NCBI RefSeq assembly: GCF_040500525.1
Contig: NZ_CP159402.1
Coordinates: forward strand, 744,001 to 808,000
DNA length: 64,000 nt
Origin: Azospirillum formosense
GTDB lineage: Bacteria > Pseudomonadota > Alphaproteobacteria > Azospirillales > Azospirillaceae
Direction of reading: 5' to 3'
The translations under genes and the position numbers were made by a program. The notes under the pieces were generated by a model. The model was not told the DNA's origin. It was given only the letters and a program-made list of their open reading frames with translations, and did no database searches. This document shows positions 26,825 to 35,164 of this stretch, one piece after another. Position 1 is the stretch's first letter. Every line of letters starts with the position of its first letter.

Positions 26825-27763
26825 ATGACCACCGAGCAGAAGGTTCTTCGCCTGTCCATCGCCGTCACGGTGCTGCTGGCGGGTGCCGGCATCCTGTTCG
26901 GCCTGCTGTCGGGCTCCTTCGCCATCGTCTTCGACGGCATCTATTCGCTGGTGGACGCCAGCATGACGACGGTGACGCTGCTGGTGTCGAACCTGATCGC
27001 CGCCTCCACCGCCGCCTCCACTGCCGGCGGTCCGCGCCGCGGCAAGCTGGCCGAGCGTTTCACCATGGGCTTCTGGCACCTTGAGCCCATGGTCCTCGGG
27101 CTGAACGCCACGCTGCTGATGGGAGCGGCGATCTACGCGCTCATCAACGCCGTGGGCAGCCTGATGACCGGTGGCCGCGACCTCGCCTTCGACCACGCGA
27201 TCGTCTACGCGGCGGTAACCGTTCTCGTCGCGGCCGGCATGGCGGTCTTCGCGACGCGGGCGAACCGGACGGTCCGCTCCGATTTCCTGGCGCTCGACGC
27301 GAAGGCCTGGATCATGTCGGCGGCGCTCACCGCGGCGCTGCTCGTCGCCTTCGTCTTCGGGTACCTGATCCAGGGCACCCGGCTTCAGTGGCTGTCGCCC
27401 TACATCGACCCGGCGGTGCTGGCCCTGGTCTGTCTGGTGGTCATCCCGATTCCGGTCGGCACGATGCGGCAGGCGCTGGCCGACGTCCTGCTGGTCACCC
27501 CCGCCGACCTCAAGCGGCACGTCGACGCCGTCGCCTCGGACATCCTGCGGCGCCACGGCTTCTCCTCCTACCGCGCCTATGTCGCGCGGGTGGGGCGGGG
27601 GCGGCAGATCGAGCTGTTCTTCATCGCCCCGAGCGGCTGGCCGCCGCGCAGGCTGGAGGAGTGGGACAGGATCCGCGACGAGGTCGGCGCGGCCATCGGC
27701 GGCGAAGGCCCCGACCGCTGGCTCACCATCGTCTTCACCAGCGACGCGGAATGGGCGGAATGA
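26825..27763 (+). CDS. Cation diffusion facilitator family transporter
   Basis: A 312-residue membrane protein with about six helices and a cytoplasmic C-terminal domain (about 210-312). The helix-2 motif FDGIYSLVDASMTT and FTMGFWHLEPMVL, the counterpart of the FGxxxxEP motif, fit the COG3965-type CDF group. The usual Asp at the end of the helix-5 metal motif appears to be Ser in DAKAWIMSAAL, so metal transport is not certain. ATG 26825 has AAGGGAGAA five bases upstream, better than the GTG eight codons earlier. A second CDF-like gene follows by 85 bases. Confidence 0.75.
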   Translation: MTTEQKVLRLSIAVTVLLAGAGILFGLLSGSFAIVFDGIYSLVDASMTTVTLLVSNLIAASTAASTAGGPRRGKLAERFTMGFWHLEPMVLGLNATLLMGAAIYALINAVGSLMTGGRDLAFDHAIVYAAVTVLVAAGMAVFATRANRTVRSDFLALDAKAWIMSAALTAALLVAFVFGYLIQGTRLQWLSPYIDPAVLALVCLVVIPIPVGTMRQALADVLLVTPADLKRHVDAVASDILRRHGFSSYRAYVARVGRGRQIELFFIAPSGWPPRRLEEWDRIRDEVGAAIGGEGPDRWLTIVFTSDAEWAE

Positions 27764-27848
27764 CGGCCGGTCCTGTGGACGGTCCGGGATGCGCATATTA
27801 GAGTGTCCTTGACAAACGGAGCGCGTGGCGCGGGCGGAGGGTGACGGG

Positions 27849-28541
27849 ATGGCCGGCAATTGCTGTGGCGGGTCTTGCGGAGGCGGTGGCGGAAACGGAC
27901 GCCCGAACGTCGGGCGGCCCATGGGAGGGCAGCAGGCCGACTACCGCCGCACCTTGCGCATGGCGCTGCTCGTCAACGGGTTGATGGCCGCCGTCGCGCT
28001 GGCCGCGGGGCTGGAGACCCAATCCATGGCCCTGCGGGCGGGCGCGCTGGATTTCATGGCGACCGCGATGACCTACGGGGTCAGCCTGTGGATGATGGGG
28101 CGCGGGCTGGAGTCCCGTGGCTGGGCCACGCTGGCGAAAGGCTTGGCGTTGACCGTCCTGGGGCTGGGGGTGCTGGCCGCCACGGCGTGGAGCGCCTATG
28201 CCGGAACCGTTCCCGACGCGCCGGTGATGAGCCTCGTCGCGCTTCTCGGGGTGGGGGCGGCCCTGTCGGTGGCGGTCCTGCTGTTCGCCGGACGGCGCGG
28301 CGGATTGACGCTGCGCGCGGTCTGGCTGTGCGTCCGTAACGGCGTGCTGGCCAACGCCGCGGTGATGCTGGCGGCGGCGGGGGCCTGGGTGATGGGGCAA
28401 GGCTGGCCGGACCATCTGGTCGCCGCGGTCATTGCCGCCACCGTGCTGTCCGGCGCGGTGACGGCCCTGCGGCAGGCGGTGGCGGAACTCCGCGCGTGGC
28501 ACGCGCCCGCCGACCCGACCGGTTTGGGGAAGGGGGCTTGA
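27849..28541 (+). CDS. Degenerate CDF-type cation transporter-like protein
   Basis: A 230-residue membrane protein with a Cys/Gly-rich start (GNCCGGSCGGGGG, a possible metal or redox site) and about six hydrophobic helices. It aligns by eye with CDF proteins that carry ALDFLGDA in helix 2 and SRNDAIGN in helix 5. Here these read ALDFMATA and VRNGVLAN, so one Asp in each helix is gone and only one Asp and one Cys of the usual four ligands remain. The C-terminal cytoplasmic domain is also short. GGAGGGTGA precedes ATG 27849. It may be a non-transporting relative. Confidence 0.65.
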   Translation: MAGNCCGGSCGGGGGNGRPNVGRPMGGQQADYRRTLRMALLVNGLMAAVALAAGLETQSMALRAGALDFMATAMTYGVSLWMMGRGLESRGWATLAKGLALTVLGLGVLAATAWSAYAGTVPDAPVMSLVALLGVGAALSVAVLLFAGRRGGLTLRAVWLCVRNGVLANAAVMLAAAGAWVMGQGWPDHLVAAVIAATVLSGAVTALRQAVAELRAWHAPADPTGLGKGA

Positions 28542-28543
28542 CA
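28538..28543 (+). promoter_or_regulatory. Possible -35 element of the trp leader promoter
   Basis: A perfect TTGACA overlaps the stop of the CDF-like gene, 31 bases before the leader peptide ATG. No convincing -10 hexamer is visible 16-18 bases downstream, so the assignment is tentative. Confidence 0.35.
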
Positions 28544-28573
28544 GAGGCGCATCCCTGTGGCGAACTCGATGCC

Positions 28574-28624
28574 ATGATTTTCGTTGCGCCCTCCCTGTCG
28601 CGTCGTTGGTGGTGGCCCGTCTAA
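28574..28624 (+). CDS. trpL: trp operon leader peptide (three tandem Trp codons)
   Basis: A 16-codon open frame, MIFVAPSLSRRWWWPV, with TGG-TGG-TGG at 28607-28615. It precedes trpE(G), and the Trp codons sit beside the first of a set of mutually exclusive hairpins. Translation stalling at low charged tRNA-Trp would favour the antiterminator and allow transcription into trpE(G). Leader-peptide attenuation of trpE(G) is established for A. brasilense and Rhizobium relatives; this architecture is read directly here. Confidence 0.92.
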   Translation: MIFVAPSLSRRWWWPV

Positions 28625-28698
28625 CCGGGCCGGCCAGCCGACGCGCGTGAGCGCACACAGCATCGAAAGGCCGCCCGGAGCTTCCGGGCGGCCTTTTT
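28613..28698 (+). promoter_or_regulatory. trp attenuator: pause hairpin, antiterminator and terminator
   Basis: Segments: 1:2 pause hairpin GGCCCG (28614-28619) with CGGGCC (28626-28631); 2:3 antiterminator CCGGGCCGGCC (28625-28635) with GGCCGCCCGG (28669-28678), one bulge; 3:4 terminator AAAGGCCGCCCGG (28666-28678) with CCGGGCGGCCTTT (28684-28696), loop AGCTT, then T-run to 28698. Pairings are mutually exclusive as in classic attenuation. Confidence 0.9.
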
Positions 28699-28778
28699 CC
28701 TGACCAGGGAATCCAGGTGTCGAGCAAGGGAACTCCGGGTGTCCGTCCGCCAACGGATCGACCACCGGAGACCCCACC

Positions 28779-31010
28779 ATGTATCCCGCCGATCTCCTCG
28801 CTTCGCCCACCTTTCTCGAACCGCTGCGTTTCCGGACGCGCGGCGGCGTGACCGTGACGCGGCGCGCCACGGCGCTCGACCCGCGGAACGCGCTCGATCC
28901 GGTGATCGACGCGCTGGACCGCCGCCGCGGCCTGCTGCTGGCCGGTGGGGTCGAGGCGCCGGGCCGCTACCGCCGCCACGCGCTGGGCTTCACCGACCCG
29001 CCGCTGGCGCTCACCGCGCGCGGGCGGACGCTGCGCATCGATGCGCTGAACGCGCGGGGCCGCGTGCTGCTGCCGGCCGTCGCCGAGGCCCTGCGCGGCC
29101 TGGAGGCGCTGGCCGGGCTTGAGGAGGCGCCGTCGCGGGTCACCGCCCTGGTCCGCAAGCCCCGCCACCCCTTCCCGGAGGAGGAGCGGAGCCGCCAGCC
29201 GTCGGTCTTCTCGGTCCTGCGCGCGATGCTGGCCCTGTTCGCCACCGACGACGACCCGCTGCTCGGGCTCTACGGGGCCTTCGCCTACGATCTCGCCTTC
29301 CAGTTCGAGCCGATCCGCCTGCGGCTGGAGCGGCCGGACGATCAGCGCGATCTGGTGCTCTACCTGCCGGACCGGCTCGTCGCCCTGGACCCCGTGACGG
29401 GCCTCGCGCGGCTCGTCGCGTACGAGTTCGCCACGGCGGCGGGAAGCACCGAGGGGCTGGAGCGCGGCGGGCGCGATCACCCCTACCGCCCGGAGATCAA
29501 CGGCCCCGACATCGAGGCCGGGACGGGCTGCGATCACGCGCCCGGCGAGTATCAGCGCGTCGTCGAGAGCGCCAAGGCCGCCTTCCGCCGCGGCGACCTG
29601 TTCGAGGTGGTGCCCGGCCAGACCTTCGCCGAGCCCTGCGCCGACGCGCCCTCGGCGGTGTTCCGGCGGCTGCGCGCCGCCAACCCGGCGCCCTACGAGG
29701 CCTTCGTCAATCTCGGGCGGGGCGAGTTCCTCGTCGCGGCCAGCCCGGAGATGTACGTGCGGGTGTCCGGCGGGCGGGTGGAGACCTGCCCGATTTCCGG
29801 CACCGTGGCGCGCGGTGCCGACGCGCTGGGCGACTCTTCCCAGATCCTCCGCCTGCTGACCTCGGCCAAGGACGCGGCGGAGCTGACCATGTGCACCGAC
29901 GTCGACCGCAACGACAAGGCGCGGGTGTGCGAGCCGGGGTCCGTCCGGGTGATTGGGCGGCGGATGATCGAGCTGTACTCCCGCCTGATCCACACGGTGG
30001 ACCATGTGGAGGGGCGGTTGCGGCCCGGCCTCGACGCGCTGGACGCCTTCCTCACCCACACCTGGGCGGTGACGGTGACCGGGGCGCCCAAGCGCTGGGC
30101 CATGCAGTTCCTGGAGGACACGGAGCGGTCGCCGCGCCGCTGGTACGGCGGGGCCTTCGGCCGGCTGGGCTTCGACGGCGGGATGGACACCGGCCTGACC
30201 CTGCGCACCATCCGCATGGCCGAGGGCGTCGCGTATGTGCGGGCGGGGGCGACACTGCTGGCCGACAGCGATCCGGACGCGGAGGACGCCGAATGCCGCC
30301 TGAAGGCCGCCGCCTTCCGCGACGCCATCCGCGGGACGACGGCGGGTGCGGCGCCCGCTCGTCCGGCGGCTGTCAAGGGCGGGCGGGGCCGGCGGGTGCT
30401 GCTGGTGGATCACGACGACAGCTTCGTCCACACGCTGGCCGATTACCTGCGCCAGACCGGCGCGTCGGTGACGACGCTGCGTCACAGTCACGCGCGGGCG
30501 GCGCTGGCCGAACAGTCATCGTCCCAGTCGGGGCCGGATCTGGTCGTGCTGTCCCCCGGTCCGGGCCGCCCGGCGGATTTCGACGTGGCCGGCACCATCG
30601 ACGCGGCGCTGGCGCTCGGCCTGCCGGTGTTCGGGGTCTGCCTGGGCCTGCAGGGGATGGTGGAGCGGTTCGGCGGGGCGCTGGACGTGCTGCCGGAGCC
30701 GGTCCATGGCAAGGCGACGGAGGTTCGGGTGCTGGGTGGCGCGCTGTTCGCCGGCCTGCCGGAGCGGCTGACAGTCGGTCGCTACCACTCGCTGGTGGCG
30801 CGGCGCGACCGGCTGCCGGCGGATCTCAGGGTCACCGCCGAGACCGCCGACGGTCTGGTGATGGCGGTCGAGCACCGGCGGCTTCCGCTCGCCGCCGTGC
30901 AGTTCCACCCCGAGTCGATCCTGTCGCTCGACGGTGGGGCCGGTCTCGCCCTGCTGGACACTGTGATGGACCGGCTGGCCGCCGGCATCCTGGCGGACGC
31001 GGCGGCGTGA
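28779..31010 (+). CDS. trpE(G): Anthranilate synthase, fused TrpE-TrpG
   Basis: A 743-residue bifunctional enzyme converting chorismate and glutamine to anthranilate, the first committed step to Trp and, in this genus, upstream of indole acetate. The TrpE part spans about 1-520 with chorismate-enzyme motifs ETCPISGTVARGAD, ELTMCTDVDRNDKARV and THTWAVTVTGAPK. The glutamine amidotransferase part (about 535-740) has the nucleophile Cys in FGVCLGLQGM and the His-Glu in QFHPES. A single-chain TrpE(G) is typical of Azospirillum and Rhizobium. GGAGA lies upstream of ATG 28779. Expression is set by the trp leader and attenuator. Confidence 0.97.
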   Translation: MYPADLLASPTFLEPLRFRTRGGVTVTRRATALDPRNALDPVIDALDRRRGLLLAGGVEAPGRYRRHALGFTDPPLALTARGRTLRIDALNARGRVLLPAVAEALRGLEALAGLEEAPSRVTALVRKPRHPFPEEERSRQPSVFSVLRAMLALFATDDDPLLGLYGAFAYDLAFQFEPIRLRLERPDDQRDLVLYLPDRLVALDPVTGLARLVAYEFATAAGSTEGLERGGRDHPYRPEINGPDIEAGTGCDHAPGEYQRVVESAKAAFRRGDLFEVVPGQTFAEPCADAPSAVFRRLRAANPAPYEAFVNLGRGEFLVAASPEMYVRVSGGRVETCPISGTVARGADALGDSSQILRLLTSAKDAAELTMCTDVDRNDKARVCEPGSVRVIGRRMIELYSRLIHTVDHVEGRLRPGLDALDAFLTHTWAVTVTGAPKRWAMQFLEDTERSPRRWYGGAFGRLGFDGGMDTGLTLRTIRMAEGVAYVRAGATLLADSDPDAEDAECRLKAAAFRDAIRGTTAGAAPARPAAVKGGRGRRVLLVDHDDSFVHTLADYLRQTGASVTTLRHSHARAALAEQSSSQSGPDLVVLSPGPGRPADFDVAGTIDAALALGLPVFGVCLGLQGMVERFGGALDVLPEPVHGKATEVRVLGGALFAGLPERLTVGRYHSLVARRDRLPADLRVTAETADGLVMAVEHRRLPLAAVQFHPESILSLDGGAGLALLDTVMDRLAAGILADAAA

Positions 31011-31031
31011 CGGGGAAGGGGCCGGGGGTGG

Positions 31032-31280
31032 TTACTCCACCATCCCCAGCGCTTCCTTGTAGAGTTCCAGGATGGCTTCCTGCTCCTGACGGTCGGCCTT
31101 GTCCATTTTGCGCAGCCGGATGATCTGGCGGATGATCTTGGTGTCGAATCCGGTGCCCTTGGCCTCGGAGTAGACCTCCTTGATGTCCTCCTGCAGGCCG
31201 CGCTTCTCTTCTTCCAGGCGCTCGATGCGCTCCACGAAGGATTTCAGGCGATCCGCCGCAATGCCGCCGACGTCGGACAT
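31032..31280 (-). CDS. gapR: GapR-family nucleoid-associated protein (DUF2312)
   Basis: An 82-residue protein, VGGIAADRLKSFVERIERLE then a charged coiled coil and FDTKIIRQIIRLRKMDKADR. This is the DUF2312/UPF0335 family, whose Caulobacter member GapR forms a clamp on overtwisted DNA and stimulates topoisomerases. Length (82 versus about 89) and the two-helix arrangement fit. The gene converges with trpE(G), 21 bases apart. Start is ATG 31280; the frame remains open upstream without homology. Confidence 0.92.
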   Translation of the reverse strand: MSDVGGIAADRLKSFVERIERLEEEKRGLQEDIKEVYSEAKGTGFDTKIIRQIIRLRKMDKADRQEQEAILELYKEALGMVE

Positions 31281-31703
31281 GATAAGGGTAACCTCAAATT
31301 GGGTGCTTCCGGGGAATCCGGCGCGGACGATATCGGCGGGCGCCGTCGATGGCAAGCGACTCCCGGCGTCGTCGGCGCGGATGCCACAGGGCCGGCCCAT
31401 CGGCGGCACGCCATGGCCGGGTGTGCCCGGATAGTGGGATACGCCCGCGGCGGGGACCGCCGCCTCGGATGGACGCCTGATGCGAAAGACCGATGGCGGG
31501 ACCTTGCGAAAGCGGCGACCTTGCACTTTCCGTTGCACGCGGGCGTGCCAACCCTCTCCGGGCTGTTGCGCCGCACCCGTCACCGCTGGTAATACCATCG
31601 ACGCTCTAGAGCTTCACAAAGTCACATAAATCCGGCATTGATGCCGACGGTCTAGGCCGATTGCACGCAAATCGGCCACTTGCGGCAGGGGAGATAAACA
31701 ACC
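31281..31703. other. 423-base gap between gapR and pntAA, two tandem leader hairpins
   Basis: No gene is evident. Near the pntAA end are two perfect inverted repeats: CGGCAT-TG-ATGCCG at 31633-31646 and GGCCGATT-N7-AATCGGCC at 31655-31677. They lie 27-70 bases before the pntAA start and could be regulator sites or leader stems. The remainder should hold divergent promoters for gapR and pntAA, but I see no clear hexamers. Confidence 0.5.
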
Positions 31704-32861
31704 ATGAAAATCGCCATACCCAGGGAGCGGCGCGCGGGCGAGAATCGCGTCGCGGCTTCTCCGGAGACGGTCAAGAAACTCAAAGCCCTCAGCCTGGAAG
31801 TGGTCGTGGAGACCGGGGCCGGTCTGGGCTCGAACCTGCCGGACCGGGTCTATCAGGACGCCGGCGCGGAGATCGCGCCGGACGCCGCGTCGGCGTTGGC
31901 CGACGCCGACATCGTGCTGAAGGTGCAGCGCCCGCTGCTGGCCGGGGAAGGGGACCTCGACGAGCTGGCGCTGCTCAAGCGCGGCGCGCTGCTGTTCGCC
32001 ATCCTCAACCCCTACAACAGCCGCGACCATGTGGCGGCCTACGCGGCGGCCGGGGTCAACGCGTTTGCCATGGAGTTCATGCCGCGCATCACCCGCGCCC
32101 AGGTCATGGACGTGCTGTCCTCGCAGGCCAACCTCGCCGGCTACAAGGCGGTGGTGGACGCCGCCAGCGAGTACGGCCGGGCCTACCCGATGATGATGAC
32201 CGCGGCGGGCACGGTGCCGCCGGCGCGCGCCTTCATCATGGGCGTCGGCGTGGCCGGCCTGCAGGCGATCGCCACGGCCAAGCGGCTGGGCGCCATCGTC
32301 TCGGCGACCGACGTGCGTCCGGCGGTCAAGGAGCAGGTGCAGAGCCTCGGCGGCAGCTTCGTCGCGGTGGAGAACGACGAGTTCAAACAGGCCGAGACGG
32401 CGGGCGGCTACGCCAAGGAGATGTCCGACGACTACAAGCGCCAGCAGGCGGCGCTGGTGGCCGAGCACATCAAGAAGCAGGACATCGTCATCACCACGGC
32501 GCTGATCCCCGGGCGCAAGGCGCCGATCCTGGTGACGCGCGAGCATGTCGCCTCGATGAAGCCGGGCTCGGTGATCATCGATCTGGCGGTCGAGCAGGGC
32601 GGCAACGTCGAGGGCTCGGAGCTGGGCAAGGTCGTCACCACGGAGAACGGGGTGAAGATCGTCGGCCACACCAACTACCCCAGCCGCATCGCCGAGAGCG
32701 CCTCGCTACTCTACGCCAAGAACCTGCTCGCGCTGCTGCAGTCGCTGCACGACAAGGAGAAGGGCGTCACGCTCAACTGGGACGACGAGATCGTGAAGGC
32801 CATCGCGCTCACCCGCGATGGGCAGGTCGTCCATCCCGCCTTCGCCGGCCAGACGGTCTAA
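31704..32861 (+). CDS. pntAA: NAD(P) transhydrogenase subunit alpha part 1
   Basis: A 385-residue NAD(H)-binding domain I subunit of the proton-translocating transhydrogenase. Seen: the alanine dehydrogenase/PNT-like N-terminus KIAIPRERRAGENRVAASPE, the nucleotide-binding segment IMGVGVAGLQAIATAKRLGA followed by VSATDVRP, and VIIDLAVEQGGNVEG. It transfers hydride between NADH and NADP+ across the inner membrane together with PntAB and PntB. AGGGGAGATAAACAACC precedes ATG 31704. First gene of the pnt operon. Confidence 0.97.
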   Translation: MKIAIPRERRAGENRVAASPETVKKLKALSLEVVVETGAGLGSNLPDRVYQDAGAEIAPDAASALADADIVLKVQRPLLAGEGDLDELALLKRGALLFAILNPYNSRDHVAAYAAAGVNAFAMEFMPRITRAQVMDVLSSQANLAGYKAVVDAASEYGRAYPMMMTAAGTVPPARAFIMGVGVAGLQAIATAKRLGAIVSATDVRPAVKEQVQSLGGSFVAVENDEFKQAETAGGYAKEMSDDYKRQQAALVAEHIKKQDIVITTALIPGRKAPILVTREHVASMKPGSVIIDLAVEQGGNVEGSELGKVVTTENGVKIVGHTNYPSRIAESASLLYAKNLLALLQSLHDKEKGVTLNWDDEIVKAIALTRDGQVVHPAFAGQTV

Positions 32862-32890
32862 AGGCCGGACGGAATTAGGGAGAGACACTT

Positions 32891-33313
32891 ATGGATCAGA
32901 CTCAATTGTCCAGCCGCGTCGCCGAGCTGAAGGCCCAGCTCGCCGCGGCCAGCCAGCAGATCGACGCGCTCGCCGCCCAGGCCGCCGCGCTCGGCCACGC
33001 CGCCCCCGTCGCGGACGCGGCGAGCCACGGCAGCTTCTTCATCACCGGCCTGACGGTGTTCGTTCTGGCCTGCTTCGTGGGCTACTACGTGGTGTGGCGG
33101 GTGACGCCGGCGCTGCACTCGCCGCTGATGGCGGTGACCAACGCGGTGTCCTCGGTGATCATCGTCGGCGCCCTGATCGCCGCCGGCCCGGCCGGCTTCG
33201 GCTTCTCCAAGATCATGGGCTTCCTCGCCGTCATCCTGGCCAGCGTCAACATCTTCGGCGGCTTCCTGGTCACCCAGCGCATGCTGTCGATGTTCAAGAA
33301 GAAGGGCAAGTAA
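32891..33313 (+). CDS. pntAB: NAD(P) transhydrogenase subunit alpha part 2
   Basis: A 140-residue protein corresponding to the membrane part of the alpha subunit. A helical N-terminal linker (about 1-45) is followed by three to four membrane helices (for example [19 protein letters not shown] and [17 protein letters not shown]). The [11 protein letters not shown] segment is a family hallmark. The split of PntA into PntAA and PntAB is the usual alphaproteobacterial arrangement. It is 29 bases after pntAA and 2 bases before pntB. Confidence 0.95.
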   Translation: MDQTQLSSRVAELKAQLAAASQQIDALAAQAAALGHAAPVADAASHGSFFITGLTVFVLACFVGYYVVWRVTPALHSPLMAVTNAVSSVIIVGALIAAGPAGFGFSKIMGFLAVILASVNIFGGFLVTQRMLSMFKKKGK

Positions 33314-33315
33314 CC

Positions 33316-34710
33316 ATGGAAAGCCTCTCCGCCCTTCTTTACCTCGTCGCCTCGGTCTGCTTCATCATGGCCCTGCGCGGCCTGTCCAGCCCGGAGACCT
33401 CCCGCCAGGGCAACCTCTTCGGCATGGCCGGCATGACCATCGCCGTGCTGACCACGCTGGCCCTGCCCATCGTCCAGTCCTACTGGATGATCGTGCTCGG
33501 CATCGCCATCGGCGGCGGCATCGGCTACGTCATCGCCAAGAAGATCGAGATGACCGCCCTGCCGCAGCTCGTCGCCGCCTTCCACTCGCTGGTCGGTCTG
33601 GCCGCGGTGTTCGTGGCGCTGTCGGCCTTCTACTCGCCCGAGGCCTACGGCATCGGCGTGCCCGGCGCCATCGCCAAGGGCTCGCTGGTCGAGATGGCGC
33701 TGGGCACCGCCATCGGCGCCATCACCTTCACCGGCTCGATCGTCGCCTTTGCCAAGCTGCAGGGCCTGGTCACCGGCAAGCCGCTGGTCTTCCCCTACCA
33801 GCACCACCTCAACGCCGGCCTCGGCGTCCTCACCGTCCTGCTCATCATCTGGCTGGTGCAGTCGAATTCCGGCGCGGCGATGTGGATCATCGTGCTGGTC
33901 GCGCTGGCGCTGGGCTTCCTGCTGATCCTGCCGATCGGCGGCGCCGACATGCCGGTGGTGATCTCGATGCTGAACAGCTATTCCGGCTGGGCGGCGGCGG
34001 GCATCGGCTTCACGCTGCAGAACAACCTGCTGATCGTCACGGGCGCGCTGGTCGGCTCGTCGGGCGCGATCCTGTCCTACATCATGTGCAAGGGCATGAA
34101 CCGCTCGATCTTCAACGTTATCCTGGGCGGCTTCGGCGGCGACAGCGGGGCGGCGTCGGCGGCGGCCGGCGGCGGCGAGCGCGGCACGGTCAAGGCCGGC
34201 TCGCCGGAGGACGCGGCCTACATCATGAAGAACGCCCAGTCGGTGATCATCGTGCCCGGTTACGGCATGGCGGTGGCCCAGGCCCAGCACGCGCTGCGCG
34301 AGATGGCCGACCTGCTGAAGAAGGAAGGCGTCGAGGTCAAGTACGCCATCCACCCGGTGGCGGGGCGCATGCCGGGGCACATGAACGTGCTGCTGGCCGA
34401 GGCCAACGTGCCCTACGACGAGGTGTTCGAGCTGGAGGACATCAACCGCGACTTCAGCACGGCGGACGTGGCCTTCGTAATCGGCGCCAACGACGTGACC
34501 AACCCGGCGGCCAAGACCGACCCGCAGTCGCCGATCTACGGCATGCCGATCCTCGACGTCGAGAAGGCCAAGACGGTGTTCTTCATCAAGCGCGGCATGG
34601 CCGCCGGCTACGCCGGCGTCGAGAACGAGCTGTTCTTCCGCCCCAACACCATGATGCTCTTCGGCGACGCCAAGAAGGTCACCGAAGAGGTCGTGAAGTC
34701 GATGGAGTGA
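33316..34710 (+). CDS. pntB: NAD(P) transhydrogenase subunit beta
   Basis: A 464-residue subunit with about nine membrane helices (to about residue 260) and the NADP(H)-binding domain III (GYGMAVAQAQHALREMADLL, IHPVAGRMPGHMNVLLAEA, IGANDVTNPAAKTDP). It completes the proton-pumping transhydrogenase that supplies NADPH. The ATG at 33316 lies two bases after the pntAB stop; the frame stays open upstream of it but that part is out of frame with pntAA/pntAB. A strong terminator follows. Confidence 0.97.
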   Translation: MESLSALLYLVASVCFIMALRGLSSPETSRQGNLFGMAGMTIAVLTTLALPIVQSYWMIVLGIAIGGGIGYVIAKKIEMTALPQLVAAFHSLVGLAAVFVALSAFYSPEAYGIGVPGAIAKGSLVEMALGTAIGAITFTGSIVAFAKLQGLVTGKPLVFPYQHHLNAGLGVLTVLLIIWLVQSNSGAAMWIIVLVALALGFLLILPIGGADMPVVISMLNSYSGWAAAGIGFTLQNNLLIVTGALVGSSGAILSYIMCKGMNRSIFNVILGGFGGDSGAASAAAGGGERGTVKAGSPEDAAYIMKNAQSVIIVPGYGMAVAQAQHALREMADLLKKEGVEVKYAIHPVAGRMPGHMNVLLAEANVPYDEVFELEDINRDFSTADVAFVIGANDVTNPAAKTDPQSPIYGMPILDVEKAKTVFFIKRGMAAGYAGVENELFFRPNTMMLFGDAKKVTEEVVKSME

Positions 34711-34740
34711 CCCGCGCCCTCATGGCTGTGGGTTAAGATG

Positions 34741-34779
34741 AACCCCCGGGGCAGGCTCGCCCCGGGGGTTTCTTTTTTT
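34741..34779 (+). terminator. Rho-independent terminator of the pnt operon
   Basis: A perfect 12-bp stem AACCCCCGGGGC / GCCCCGGGGGTT with a 6-base loop, followed by TCTTTTTTTG, 30 bases after the pntB stop. Confidence 0.93.
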
Positions 34780-34806
34780 GCCCCCAGGAAACGGAGAGAG
34801 GACGCC

Positions 34807-35094
34807 ATGCCCGCCTACATCATCGCCGACGTGAACGTGACGAATCCCGCGGCCTATGAAAATTACAAGAAGCTGACCCCGAACGCGGTCGCCAAAAACG
34901 GCGGGCGCTTCATCGCCCGCGGCGGGCAGGCGGAGGAGCTGGAGGGCGGCTGGCAGCCCGACCGCGTGGTCATCCTGGAATTCTCGGACTACGCCGCCGC
35001 GAAGGCCTTCTACGACAGCCCCGAGTACCGCGAGGCGCGCGAGGCCCGGAAGGACGCCGCCGACTTCCGCATGATCGTGGTGGACGGCGCCTGA
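34807..35094 (+). CDS. DUF1330 family protein
   Basis: A 95-residue dimeric alpha-beta barrel-type protein. MPAYIIADVNVTNPAAYENY and the C-terminal EARKDAADFRMIVVDG are typical of DUF1330. Function of the family is unknown; structures resemble ferredoxin-like dimeric barrels. ATG 34807 follows GGAGAGAGGACGCC. It stands between two terminators and so is a single-gene unit. Confidence 0.88.
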   Translation: MPAYIIADVNVTNPAAYENYKKLTPNAVAKNGGRFIARGGQAEELEGGWQPDRVVILEFSDYAAAKAFYDSPEYREAREARKDAADFRMIVVDGA

Positions 35095-35108
35095 CGCTCC
35101 CCGGAACA

Positions 35109-35147
35109 AGAAAAAAGCCGTGCGGGGCCGCACGGCTTTTTCTTCCG
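35109..35147. terminator. Bidirectional terminator between DUF1330 gene and panB
   Basis: AAAAAGCCGTGCGG pairs with CCGCACGGCTTTTT, giving an A-run on one side and a T-run on the other. It serves both convergent genes. Confidence 0.93.
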
Positions 35148-35164
35148 GAAAGGGAAGGGTGCCC

